A stretch of 64,000 nt of DNA, taken from Selenomonas sputigena_A. GTDB taxonomy: Bacteria > Bacillota > Negativicutes > Selenomonadales > Selenomonadaceae. The stretch spans positions 682,001-746,000 of the forward strand of contig NZ_CP194411.1 of NCBI RefSeq assembly GCF_051603425.1, read 5' to 3'. The position numbers were made by a program, and so were the translations under genes. The notes under the pieces are model-generated. The model was not told where the DNA came from and did not search any database. It was given only the letters and a program-made list of their open reading frames with translations. Positions 34,501-42,801 of this stretch are shown here, one piece after another. Each line of letters opens with the position of its first letter. The first letter of the stretch is position 1.

Positions 34501-36309
34501 CCGCCTTTCCTCGTCCTGATAGAAACCGCCTTCTATCCTTTGCAGGCATTGCGTAAAAAATCGGATCGTCTCTCGGTATTCGCCGATCTGGCTGAAAAGA
34601 TAAGCCTCAGAAAAATACAGCTCCGCCTTTTTTTCCCCGGAAGCCGTCATCCCCAAAAGAGCCGCATAGGTATCTAGGATATCCTGCTTGTAGGCTGGCT
34701 TTTTTGCCTTGAACAGTATGGAAATCCGCAGATTCAAATACGCTTTTCTTTCCATGGCCCGTTCGCCATGCTCGTCCAACAATGCCAATGCCTCCGCATA
34801 CATTTGCAGGCGCGCATATAGGGAAGCCAGATTGGGCACGCTGCTCGCCAATCTTTGCCGCTGCTTTATCGCCTCTTTATAAAAGGTAATGGCTCTCTGC
34901 GGATCCTTGTCCTCGATATCTGTTTTTTGCGCCAGCAGAAAATAATCGATCTCCCCTTTCGTCTCATTGCGGGAAACGCTTTTCGGATACCGCGGCAGGA
35001 CGACGGCGATCTGCTTCTTCATGTTTTCGTAGGCCTCTTCCCGCATATACAGCGCACCGTACTGCTCCAGGTACTTTGCAGCGCGATCCCATAAATGCCG
35101 CTGCATCATCAGGCTGACCAGATCGGCAGCGGCGCCGCCGGGGCGCTCTTTCCTGCGGATGGCTTCAATGAAGAGATCTTCCGCCGCCTGGAAGCGTTTC
35201 TCTTCCCTCGCTTCCCTGGCTTTCATATAAGTCGGGCATTCCACCGTCGGTTTTTCCTGCTTATGCACGGCAGGCAGATAGCCGAGCATGCCCGTATTTG
35301 TCTTGATGTTTTGCGCATAAAACAACCGGAGCAGCTGCTGCAACGCTTCCGGAGATGCCGTCCCATCCGTTTCCTCCGGGTACGCAAGGCCGCAGGACAG
35401 CAAAACACCCTTCAGCAGCGCAAGCCAGCCATGCACATTCCCACCCGTCGCTTCGCGGACGTTGAGCTTGGTCAGCAGGGAATAATCTGCATTCGCTATC
35501 ATGCTGCGGAGCAAATAATATACGATATAGGGCCGAAGCCTGGAATCATTCATGAAGTGCCTGCAAGCGAAAAGCAGCATCGCCTCTTCCTGCCGAATGC
35601 TCTCGGCAACGGCGAACGCGGATACGTTGTCGCCATTTTCCTTGCTGTAGACATCCAACGCAAGTTTTTCACACTTGCACTGCCCATAAAGAGCGGCCAG
35701 CATATTGGCCGCCGCCTTTGCATTTTCTTTGCGCGCGGACAATCGCATAAGCCTTTTCAGCTTTGTAATATTTTCCTGAATCTTGTAGTCCGCCGGCGAG
35801 GTTTCATGCAGCTTCAACATAGCATAATCCAGACTGTCGGCAACGGCAAGCAGTTCAGAGGCTCCCACATGCCCTTCCCTTTCCATGGCAAATTCTCTGT
35901 AGCCTCGCACGGACGGCACAGACATTTTGGAAAAATATTTCACGCCTCGCGCCGCCAGTTTCTCCAACAGGCTATCGTTTGCAGATACGAGCTGCGGCCG
36001 CGCCTTTTCTCCTGCCGCTGCAGAGACCGCCACACGATCTTTTGCTGCTTCCGCCTCTCCCGTCGGCGGCTTCTCTGCCCCTTCCGGGCTTTGCGCCTGC
36101 TCCATCCCCGCAGATTCCTCCGGATTGCCGAACTCGTAGAACGAAATCATATCCAGCGCGACCGTTGCGTTTTGACCATTTTCCCTTTGCACCTGCACGG
36201 AATCGAGATCCACGGCAACCACAGTGCCCCGGATCTCCTTTGTCCCGATCATGATCTCTACGGTCTTCCCGATTTTTGCCTCGGCCAAAAAATTCGTCTT
36301 CACTGACAT
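31540..36309 (-). CDS. Giant TPR-P-loop ATPase with N-terminal small beta-barrel
   Basis: A 1589-residue protein, first of the pair. Residues 1-62 look like a small Sm/Tudor-like barrel (GKTVEIMIGTKEIRGTVVAV...). A charged linker follows, then about 900 residues of helical TPR-like repeats (AAKYLEQYGALY, AITFYKEAIKQ, EALALLDEHGE...). A beta-sandwich-like region spans about 1055-1190. The C-terminal ATPase begins FYGREKDIEDII, with Walker A YGQTRTGKSS (1230-1239) and Walker B IIVMIDEF (1343-1350). A winged-helix-like end follows. This layout recalls STAND sensors, but with the repeats in front of the NTPase. I recognise no characterised protein of this order. GAGGGGAAG precedes ATG 36309. Codon use is A/T-richer than the flanks. 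Confidence 0.7.
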   Translation of the reverse strand: MSVKTNFLAEAKIGKTVEIMIGTKEIRGTVVAVDLDSVQVQRENGQNATVALDMISFYEFGNPEESAGMEQAQSPEGAEKPPTGEAEAAKDRVAVSAAAGEKARPQLVSANDSLLEKLAARGVKYFSKMSVPSVRGYREFAMEREGHVGASELLAVADSLDYAMLKLHETSPADYKIQENITKLKRLMRLSARKENAKAAANMLAALYGQCKCEKLALDVYSKENGDNVSAFAVAESIRQEEAMLLFACRHFMNDSRLRPYIVYYLLRSMIANADYSLLTKLNVREATGGNVHGWLALLKGVLLSCGLAYPEETDGTASPEALQQLLRLFYAQNIKTNTGMLGYLPAVHKQEKPTVECPTYMKAREAREEKRFQAAEDLFIEAIRRKERPGGAAADLVSLMMQRHLWDRAAKYLEQYGALYMREEAYENMKKQIAVVLPRYPKSVSRNETKGEIDYFLLAQKTDIEDKDPQRAITFYKEAIKQRQRLASSVPNLASLYARLQMYAEALALLDEHGERAMERKAYLNLRISILFKAKKPAYKQDILDTYAALLGMTASGEKKAELYFSEAYLFSQIGEYRETIRFFTQCLQRIEGGFYQDEERRQRQKLNALMGICKAWFKLGDVEQSKEYANQILRLQPQNELAQSVIKGEFKENEDLSNVDLVEEAIGIAKISGYILQKIEGLSLENELKKQKVIKEGVFVGKEAEGRRIIEAIILIQVEASVNEGIRSNNYFVVAKLMRQILDSGEEIKEATFFNEEEYQAYVAIGTYFYGNYRLLRNDLADNFDTARYCFFEAYSMAQDIKNAYRCWALSTICYIQTYFYPKTKIRKKSGSLYYMYYNLEDRKEFDKAFQMSIEEAFQADIRTSIEEFTAGMLELTTYNSRAKNFILEKIQNHAQFGRVLDVVSGIVAETIPDTIHAEAFAQLWNKAAKVYYEMRRTFSHMLENMMDDVFSIGQLQEWYEKFNDNRYLSYLGYTDSAYIADLRKIFAALLRYNEISDFDYKAEMLGKADEARRHLEEKIREYPTALGYEALLPRLAQLQGKIITESEQLYGNAEPDISVGLSGDCSVDEENLLVSVPIAFTNKNNVQTADNVSVRIWSDNADIVQDEQLSKWLLPGNGKAEEKIFEFKVTPEVIRNKTFSVQVAIQYQYKKNMTEFQDGALETVLSIPLYSEAVFQPIENAFEPYRNGSEVKDPAMFYGREKDIEDIIRQISDASGAVLQGRCLALYGQTRTGKSSLLYHLEKRLRELDPQRNIIINIGSIGEEDLTGDDITEFLYTILDGLRHEVGSRHPRLKEMLEAAGVEIDPDRLLESQERAQLYFNNAFKGIRRVLETAQEKYNIIVMIDEFTYIYDWIRRGTMTDRIMKFWKAFIQNNGIFAVIIGQDHMMRFIEEKQFTNDFGSTDLWKVTYLTEEYAKKLMDEPIQLLDENGEAMSRYKPEALDRLYELTAGSAFLIMNLCAGLVDYLNQTHTVFVTRAHVEDYLKKNLSAFEEARFFEPQYDDKSRVDSDAANRENKRILHRIAQLSGKKEWTPLKSVIEREGDFELLEALEQRDVVIIQGRERCKIKVALYKEWIIEKYGLEVAHG

Positions 36310-36520
36310 GGTGCTTCCCCTCGCATCATCACAAAAAAAATCCCTGTAAAAATGCCGCTGCGTTCAGCACGGCAGCTGCTTCTTCAGCGCTTTCAAGCGG
36401 TTTTTGCAATACTCCGTACTATTTCGATTAAAGATGTATAAATCCTGCTGCCCCTGCCGGCACGATCCGCACCGACTCTGCAAAAACATAAAGATATGCG
36501 CCGTTTGCCTCCTGCCGACG

Positions 36521-36557
36521 AAAAAACGGCGCATGAGCCAAATCAGACTCATGCGCC
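36521..36557 (-). terminator. Terminator after pyk
   Basis: The stem GGCGCATGAG / CTCATGCGCC has T-runs on both strands (GTTTTTTCG on the minus strand, TCTTTTTTTC on the plus strand). It ends the pyruvate kinase transcript and could also stop reverse readthrough. Confidence 0.9.
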
Positions 36558-36578
36558 AGTCTTTTTTTCTTCAAACCG

Positions 36579-37994
36579 TCAAATCGTATAGACGCGAATC
36601 GCGTTCGTATTTCCTTCTTCAGATTTGATGCCCGAAGTGATGATCGTCAGGTCGCCGCGCTTGACACAGCCCTTTTCGACCGCCGACGCCGTCGCATTCG
36701 CAAGCATCTCACCCTCGTCGGGCCAGATTCCCGCCGCTTTGATCGGGTAGACGCCCCAGCGCAGGTTCAGCTGACGCATCGCCTTCTCATCGGGCGTATA
36801 GGCGACGATCAGGGATTTCGGGCGGTAGTGCGAGATGATGCGCGCCGTGTAGCCGCTGACCGTCGGCGTGATGATCGCATCGGCATTGAGCTCCATGGCC
36901 ATCTGCACCGTCGCATGCGCCACGGCACGCGTGCGGGATCTGAGCTCCTGCAGACCCGTGCCCTGATACATCTTCTTGTAGTGCAGCGAGGATTCGATGC
37001 GCTGCGCGATCGTCGCCATCGTCTCGACAGCCTCCGCCGGATAATCGCCGCTTGCCGTCTCGCCCGAAAGCATGATGGCGTCCGTGCCGTCCAGGATGGC
37101 GTTTGCGACATCCGAAGCCTCGGCACGCGTCGGGCGCGGATTCGTCGTCATCGACTCGAGCATCTGCGTCGCAACGATGACCGGCTTGCCGACCTTGTTG
37201 CATTTCGCGATGATCTCCTTCTGGATCAGCGGCACGTCCTCTGCCGGAATCTCGACGCCGAGATCGCCGCGCGCGACCATGATGCCATCCGAAACCTCGA
37301 GGATGGAGTCGAAATTCTTCACACCTTCCAAGTTCTCGATCTTCGGGTAAATCTCCATCCTGCCGCCGTGCTCATCGAGCAGCTTGCGGATCTCCTTGAC
37401 GTCGTCCGCGCGCTGGATGAAAGAGGCGGCAATGAAGTCCATGTCCTGCTCGATGCCGAAGAGGATGTCGTTCTTGTCCTGCTCCGAGATCGGCGGCAAC
37501 CCGAGCGGGACGCCCGGCGCCGCGACGCGCTTCCTCGTGCTCATCTTGCCCGAGTTCAGGATCGTCGTCACGATGTCCTTGCCCTGGATCTTCTCGACCT
37601 TGAGCTCGACAAGCCCGTCGGAGAGAAGCAGCTTGTCGCCCGGCTTGACTTCGGTATAAAGCTTCTTGTGATTGACCGAGCACTTCGTTTCATCGCCCGG
37701 CGCATCGTCATAGGTCAGCAGGAAAGGCTTGCCCGCCTCCAGCATGACAGAGCCGTCCTTGAACTCGCCCAGGCGCATCTCCGGCCCCTTCGTGTCGAGC
37801 AGCAGCGATACCACCTGCCCCGTCTTCTTCGCCGCCTCGCGCACACGATTGATGCGCGTCAGATGTTCCTCATGCGTGCCATGGGAAAAATTGAAGCGCG
37901 CGACATTCATGCCGTTCTCGATCAGCTTCTCCACCATTCCCGGCGCGTCCGTCGAAGGACCTTGTGTGCAGATAATCTTTGTTTTTTTGAACAT
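36579..37994 (-). CDS. pyk: Pyruvate kinase
   Basis: A 471-residue glycolytic enzyme converting PEP and ADP to pyruvate and ATP. Family signatures are TKIICTQGPST, NFSHGTHEEH, LLLDTKGPEMRLG, the catalytic-Lys region YPKIENLEGV, and VATQMLESM...PTRAEASDVANAILDGTDAIMLSGETA. The length is that of the short form without the extra C-terminal PEP-synthase-like domain seen in Bacillus. A GGAGG-type site precedes ATG 37994. It is monocistronic with a terminator. Confidence 0.97.
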   Translation of the reverse strand: MFKKTKIICTQGPSTDAPGMVEKLIENGMNVARFNFSHGTHEEHLTRINRVREAAKKTGQVVSLLLDTKGPEMRLGEFKDGSVMLEAGKPFLLTYDDAPGDETKCSVNHKKLYTEVKPGDKLLLSDGLVELKVEKIQGKDIVTTILNSGKMSTRKRVAAPGVPLGLPPISEQDKNDILFGIEQDMDFIAASFIQRADDVKEIRKLLDEHGGRMEIYPKIENLEGVKNFDSILEVSDGIMVARGDLGVEIPAEDVPLIQKEIIAKCNKVGKPVIVATQMLESMTTNPRPTRAEASDVANAILDGTDAIMLSGETASGDYPAEAVETMATIAQRIESSLHYKKMYQGTGLQELRSRTRAVAHATVQMAMELNADAIITPTVSGYTARIISHYRPKSLIVAYTPDEKAMRQLNLRWGVYPIKAAGIWPDEGEMLANATASAVEKGCVKRGDLTIITSGIKSEEGNTNAIRVYTI

Positions 37995-38158
37995 AATTCA
38001 TCCTCCATACCATCTGTCCAGATGTCCAGACGAAGTTCCTGCCTGCGGCAAAAGCGCAGGCAGGAAGCAACCCCTTCCTTACTGCTTAATATTGTACTAC
38101 TAAATCCCAAGCGCGACAAGTCCAAAGGGGGCATCCCGCCCCGCCTTTTCCAAACGGC

Positions 38159-38187
38159 AAAAAGGGAAGGCCGTCAAAACCTTCCCC
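38159..38187 (-). terminator. Terminator after the sugar-binding lipoprotein gene
   Basis: GGGAAGG / CCTTCCC with a minus-strand TTTTT run directly after the stop at 38194. Confidence 0.8.
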
Positions 38188-38193
38188 CTGTCC

Positions 38194-39222
38194 TCAATAC
38201 TTTCTTTCCTGGATTGCCATCGGCGCGATTTCCGCCGGGTAGACGTTATCCCCGACGAACACGGAACGCTCGACCTTTTCTCCGGCCAGAACCTTCTTCG
38301 CCATTTCCATCACCAGCGGGCCCTGCAGCGGATTGCCCTCAACCGTGCAGTTGCTCTTGCCTTCGATCATGGCTTGGAAAATGGCGCGCGTGCCGTCGCA
38401 GGAAACAATTACGATGTCCTGCCCGGGCTTCAGTCCGACGGCTTCGATGGCCTCGATCGCTCCCAGAGCCATATCGTCGTTCTGCGCGAAAAGGATATCA
38501 ATCTTGTCCTTGTGATTCTTGAGGATGGCTTCCATGACCTGGCGGCCGCCCTCCTTCGTGAAGGTCGAATTCTGCGTCACAAGGATCTCGTACTTCTCCT
38601 TGTTGGGGGAGTTTGTCATCTCATCGCGGAAGCCCGTATCACGGCGGACAACGACAGACGATCCCGTCGGGCCCTCGATCTCGGCGATATTGAGCTTTGC
38701 GCCGCCGTCGCGCGGCTTCCTGCCCGTCCTCTCCACATAGCCGTCAAGCCAGCGGAAAGCCTCGCGCCCCTCGCGCACGGAATCCGTGCCGATGCGCATC
38801 ACGTAAAGGCTCTCGTCGTTCGTCTGGACGTCGCGGTCGACGACGATGACAGGAATCTTGGCCTCCTTGGCCTCTTTCAGCACCTCATCCCAGCCCGTCG
38901 ACACAATGGGGGAAAAGGCGATGATATCGACCTTCTGGGCAATGAAAGAACGGATTGCCCGTATCTGGTTTTCCTGCTTGAGCTCCGCATTGGAAAACTG
39001 CAGCTCGATGCCTGCATCCTCAGCCGCCTGCTTGATCGATGCCGAATGTGCTGCGCGCCAGGTGGACTGCTCGCCGATCTGCGCAAAGCCCATCGTGATC
39101 TTCCGGTTGCCGGAGCCGGGCTCCGCACTGCCGACCTTGCTCGTATCCTGTTCTCCCGTGGCGCATCCCGCCGCTGCAAGCGCAAAGAGCGCCGCGAGCA
39201 GCAGGGCAAAGATTTTCTTCAT
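38194..39222 (-). CDS. Periplasmic sugar-binding lipoprotein (YtfQ/MglB-like), orphan
   Basis: A 342-residue type-I periplasmic binding protein. The signal ends with a lipobox (LAAAGC), so the mature protein is a lipoprotein. ITMGFAQIGEQSTWRAAHSASIKQAA and FAQNDDMALGAIEAIEAVGLKPGQDI follow the YtfQ (galactofuranose-binding) and ribose/galactose cluster. ATG 39222 follows AGGGGC and gives a proper signal. No permease or ATPase gene lies beside it, so its ABC partners must be elsewhere. A consensus promoter lies upstream. The sugar is not known; galactofuranose is a guess from similarity. Confidence 0.87.
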   Translation of the reverse strand: MKKIFALLLAALFALAAAGCATGEQDTSKVGSAEPGSGNRKITMGFAQIGEQSTWRAAHSASIKQAAEDAGIELQFSNAELKQENQIRAIRSFIAQKVDIIAFSPIVSTGWDEVLKEAKEAKIPVIVVDRDVQTNDESLYVMRIGTDSVREGREAFRWLDGYVERTGRKPRDGGAKLNIAEIEGPTGSSVVVRRDTGFRDEMTNSPNKEKYEILVTQNSTFTKEGGRQVMEAILKNHKDKIDILFAQNDDMALGAIEAIEAVGLKPGQDIVIVSCDGTRAIFQAMIEGKSNCTVEGNPLQGPLVMEMAKKVLAGEKVERSVFVGDNVYPAEIAPMAIQERKY

Positions 39223-39318
39223 AATTGTCCGCCCCTTTTCCCATACCTTGCCAGAATCTGACGTTTCCCCCGAAAGCATAAACGCATACTATTCAAGGCA
39301 TAACTTAATACTATCTTA

Positions 39319-39347
39319 AATTTAGCATTGAACCCTCTTTTTGTCAA
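39319..39347 (-). promoter_or_regulatory. Consensus promoter for the binding-protein gene
   Basis: On the minus strand, a perfect TTGACA (39342-39347), a 17-base spacer and TAAATT (39319-39324). It is back-to-back with the promoter of the acyl-CoA ligase gene. Confidence 0.75.
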
Positions 39348-39367
39348 TTGCCGCAATGCAATTTTGA

Positions 39368-39396
39368 TTGACTTATGCGTCTTTTGGCCTTAAAAT
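39368..39396 (+). promoter_or_regulatory. Promoter for the acyl-CoA ligase gene
   Basis: TTGACT at 39368-39373, a 17-base spacer and TAAAAT at 39391-39396, about 70 bases before the chosen ATG. Confidence 0.7.
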
Positions 39397-39465
39397 TCAC
39401 CTATGAGCAATGTTAGCGGGAAACTGCCGCAAGGCCTTCCCAGACAAAGACAAAGGATGTGTTTC

Positions 39466-40944
39466 ATGCTACTCCACGAAATCCTGCAATACGGGCGCGG
39501 CGAGGATATCGCTGTCGTTGACCGCGGCCGCCGCATCACTTACGACGAGCTTCGCGAGAGCCTGCGCGCCTCGCGCGACCGCCTTTATGAAGCCGGCGTG
39601 CGCGCACATGATCATGTCGCACTTTTTTCCCATAACCGTACCGAGCTTCTCATCTCCTACCTGGCGGTGAACTCGCTCGGCGCCGTCGCCGTTCCGCTCA
39701 ACTACCAGCTCAGCGTGCGCGAGGTCGCTTACATCATCAAGGACGCCGGCGTCCGCTATCTCGTGACGGAGAAGGAGCTGCCGCTGGAGTCCCACCTTGG
39801 ACAGCAGGGCTACGGCGGCGAGCTCCGCCAGCTCCCCCTGCTCGATGCGCTGAAACCCGCAAACGCCATGCCGGCGCCGGAACTGCCGCGCATCTTTTCA
39901 CCGGAAAATCCCTGTGTCATCATCTACACCTCGGGCACGACGGGCGCACCGAAGGGCGCCGTCCTGAGCCACAAGAACCAATGCGTGAACGCGCGCCAGG
40001 TCGTCGATCATCTGGGCATCACACGGGACGACAACGTCCTATGCGTGCTGCCGATGTACCACTGCTTCGCCTGGACGTGCTCCATTCTCTCGACGCTCTG
40101 CGCCGGCGGCACCATCGTCATCGTCAACGGCTTCATGCCCAAGGAGACGATCCGCGCCATCCGCGAGGAGAAGGTCACGACCATGTACGTCGTGCCGTCC
40201 GTCTGTGCCATCCTGACGCGCCAGGCCGCCAAGGAGGATCTGCAGAGCCTGCGCCTGACCGTCGTCGGCGGTACGGCGCTGCCGCAGGAAATCGCCACGG
40301 CTTACATGGAGAAATTCAAGCTGCTCATATACGAAGGCTACGGTCTCTCCGAGGCCTCGCCCATCGTCACGATGGACGCACCGCGCCACTACCGTCCCGG
40401 CTCCATCGGGCCTGCCCTCGACGGCATCAAGGTCATCATCGCCAACACCGACGGCAAGGAACTGCCGCGCGGCATGGCGGGTGAGCTGCTCGTCAAAGGG
40501 CCAACCGTCATGAAAGGCTACTGGAACCAGCAGGAAGCCACGGAAAAGGCGCTGAAAGACGGCTGGCTCCATACGGGCGATATCGCGCGCATGGACGAGG
40601 ACGGCTTCGTCTACATCGTCGACCGCCTCAAGGACATGATCATCAGCATGGGCGAGAACGTCTACCCGCGTGAGATCGAGGAGCTTGTCTACTCCTTCCC
40701 CGGCATCGAAGACGCCGCCGTCATCGGCATCCCCGATCCCCTGCGCGGCCAGGCCGGCGCCTGTTATTACACGGTCAAGGCGAACGAGGAAGTCGACATG
40801 CGCACCTTGAAGAAATTCCTGCAGAAAAATCTTGCCGTCTATAAAGTGCCGCGCGAGTTCTGCCAGATTCCCGAGATGCCGCGCACCTCGACGGGCAAGA
40901 TCGCCAAGCGCGAGATCCTCCGCCTATACCGCGCGGAAGGCTGA
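39466..40944 (+). CDS. Acyl-CoA synthetase / long-chain fatty-acid-CoA ligase
   Basis: A 492-residue ANL-superfamily enzyme that activates a fatty acid through an acyl-AMP. Motifs: IIYTSGTTGAPKGAVLSH (A3), YEGYGLSEASP (A5), and the C-terminal hinge region with TGDIARMDEDGF and VDRLKDMIISMGENVYPREIE. ATG 39466 is preferred because AAAGGA precedes it and M-L-L-H-E-I-L-Q-Y resembles relatives; the frame extends 21 codons upstream. It is shorter than E. coli FadD (561), typical for medium-to-long-chain ligases of anaerobes. Monocistronic. Confidence 0.88.
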   Translation: MLLHEILQYGRGEDIAVVDRGRRITYDELRESLRASRDRLYEAGVRAHDHVALFSHNRTELLISYLAVNSLGAVAVPLNYQLSVREVAYIIKDAGVRYLVTEKELPLESHLGQQGYGGELRQLPLLDALKPANAMPAPELPRIFSPENPCVIIYTSGTTGAPKGAVLSHKNQCVNARQVVDHLGITRDDNVLCVLPMYHCFAWTCSILSTLCAGGTIVIVNGFMPKETIRAIREEKVTTMYVVPSVCAILTRQAAKEDLQSLRLTVVGGTALPQEIATAYMEKFKLLIYEGYGLSEASPIVTMDAPRHYRPGSIGPALDGIKVIIANTDGKELPRGMAGELLVKGPTVMKGYWNQQEATEKALKDGWLHTGDIARMDEDGFVYIVDRLKDMIISMGENVYPREIEELVYSFPGIEDAAVIGIPDPLRGQAGACYYTVKANEEVDMRTLKKFLQKNLAVYKVPREFCQIPEMPRTSTGKIAKREILRLYRAEG

Positions 40945-41012
40945 GGAACGTACGACAGCGGAGATGCCTCGCTGTACTGCGCCGCCTGCACGGATGCGGC
41001 AAGTTCAAAACA

Positions 41013-41050
41013 AAACGGGTCCATTCCGATATGGGATGGACCCGTTTCTT
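41013..41050 (+). terminator. Terminator after the acyl-CoA ligase gene
   Basis: AACGGGTCCAT / ATGGACCCGTT stem followed by TCTT, about 70 bases after the stop. Confidence 0.75.
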
Positions 41051-41165
41051 GACGCTTTCCCGAAAGCGGCGCAAATCCTCTCGGCTCCACGCCCCTTCTC
41101 CTGCCAATCCAAACAAAAAAAATGCGCCGCGAACGGCGGCGCGAATGACAGAATAAGGTCTGGAC

Positions 41166-41351
41166 GGAACATCCTCCCAACGGGTACCAAGAACGGCTTG
41201 ATCCGCTTCGTGTGCATCGTGCATCACTGTAAGGAATGATGCGGGCTGCTGAAAGCCATCGACTTGTACGAACTGTACTGCACTCTCCAACAGGTCAGTT
41301 CCGAACCTCAGATCCACCCAAATTATTGTCCCCAGCCGGGAAGGATGTTCC
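41166..41351. mobile_element. Possible 186-bp element with inverted ends
   Basis: GGAACATCCTCCC at 41166 and GGGAAGGATGTTCC ending at 41351 are inverted copies (about 12 of 13). The interior has no convincing gene. No second copy is visible in the window, so this may be a decayed element or a chance inverted repeat. Apart from this and the terminator, the 608-base gap 40945-41552 shows nothing I can name. Confidence 0.4.
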
Positions 41352-41552
41352 TAGGCGGCATCCACCATATCCCATCTCCGAGAGTCCGGCGAAGCCTTAT
41401 GTTCTTGTTTACATTATATAATAGGACGATGGTTTAGTCAACCCCTATATATAGAGATTTATCATATTTTATGACTGTAAAACATTTTTCCGCCGGAAAG
41501 CCTGTTTTCTCCTGTATTTAAATGGAAGACTTTATGGAAAGAAGTACTCTTT

Positions 41553-42734
41553 ATGCAAATGTCAAAAACAAGCCGCGTTGCTTTGATTGCCTTTTTAGGC
41601 ATAATGTCTGCTATGGCTCCCTTGGCAACCGATATGTACCTGCCGGCTCTGCCGGAACTTGCTGCCGACTTTTCCGCCACGGCCTCGCTCGCACAGATGA
41701 CCTTGACGATGACCATGCTCGGCATGGCAATCGGCCAGATTTTTCTCGGCCCCCTGAGCGACATGCACGGGCGCAGGCTGCCGCTTTTTTGCGGCATGGC
41801 CGTCTTTGCCGCGGTCTCCCTTGGCTGCTGCTTCTCCGACTCCATCGAGCCTTTCCTGGCCCTGCGCTTCCTGCAGGGCTTCGCCGGAGCCAGCGGCATC
41901 GTCATTGCACGCGCCATTGCACGCGATGTCGCAGAAGGAGTGGAGCTCACGCGCTTCCTCGCCATCCTCATGCTCGTAAACGGCCTCGCGCCGATACTCG
42001 CGCCTGTCGTCGGCGGCCAGCTCCTGCGCCTCTCCTCCTGGCACATCATCTTTGCCGTCCTCTCGGCCATCGGCGTCACCATGGCTCTCTGGACGCTCGG
42101 GACGCGCGAGACCCTGCCCAAGGAACAGCGTGCAGCGGGTATGGCGCAGAGCTTCCGGACCTTCCCAAAGCTCCTGCACGACCGCTATTTCTTCGGTCAC
42201 TGCCTCTTGCAGTGCTTCGTCTTTGCAGCCTTCTTCTCCTATATCTCCGGCTCCTCCTTCGTTTTCCAGAACATTTACGGCGTTTCCGCGCAGACCTACA
42301 GCCTGATCTTCGGCGGCATCGGCGCGGGGCTCTTCCTCTCGGGGCTCCTGCCCGCAAGGCTGGCCGGCCGCGTGAAGGATACCGTCATGCTCAAGTATTC
42401 CCTGATCCTGCCGTTCCTAGGCAGCTCGCTGCTCCTCGCCGCCTTTTCCCTCGGGCGGCCGCCGCTCCCCCTCGTCATCTTCCTCCTCTTTTTTACAATC
42501 GTGCCGCTTTCCGTCACGGGCACGGCGAGCTTCTCCCTCGCACTCTCCCGCCAGGGCAAGAACGCCGGCGCGGCATCGGCGCTCATCGGCTTCTTCTCCA
42601 TGGTGCTCGGCGGCGTCATGATGCCGCTCGTCGGCATCGCCGGCGACCATACGGCGCTTCCCATGGCCATCATCATGACGACGGGCTACGCGCTCGGCCT
42701 TTTCGTCTTTTACAGCCGCATCGCAAAAGGATAG
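41553..42734 (+). CDS. Bcr/CflA-type MFS multidrug efflux transporter
   Basis: A 393-residue, 12-helix major facilitator protein. The Bcr/CflA signature is seen at the start (PLATDMYLPALPELAADF) and in motif A (QIFLGPLSDMHGRRLPL). RFLQGFAGASGIVIARAIARD is motif C-like. It exports drugs or small metabolites by proton antiport at the inner membrane. A purine-rich GAAAGAAG precedes the ATG; an internal ATG two codons on is possible. Specificity is not predictable. It is convergent with the kinase-like gene. Confidence 0.9.
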   Translation: MQMSKTSRVALIAFLGIMSAMAPLATDMYLPALPELAADFSATASLAQMTLTMTMLGMAIGQIFLGPLSDMHGRRLPLFCGMAVFAAVSLGCCFSDSIEPFLALRFLQGFAGASGIVIARAIARDVAEGVELTRFLAILMLVNGLAPILAPVVGGQLLRLSSWHIIFAVLSAIGVTMALWTLGTRETLPKEQRAAGMAQSFRTFPKLLHDRYFFGHCLLQCFVFAAFFSYISGSSFVFQNIYGVSAQTYSLIFGGIGAGLFLSGLLPARLAGRVKDTVMLKYSLILPFLGSSLLLAAFSLGRPPLPLVIFLLFFTIVPLSVTGTASFSLALSRQGKNAGAASALIGFFSMVLGGVMMPLVGIAGDHTALPMAIIMTTGYALGLFVFYSRIAKG

Positions 42735-42801
42735 CCGCCGCAAGGCTGCCCGCAGAAAATCAGGGAGCAGCCAGCGCGGCGGCATCACATCCTATAGAAC
42801 G

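Noticed and set aside
40775..41317. Minus-strand reading frame overlapping the acyl-CoA ligase end
   Set aside because: It runs antisense to the ligase gene and through its terminator, with no recognisable domain.
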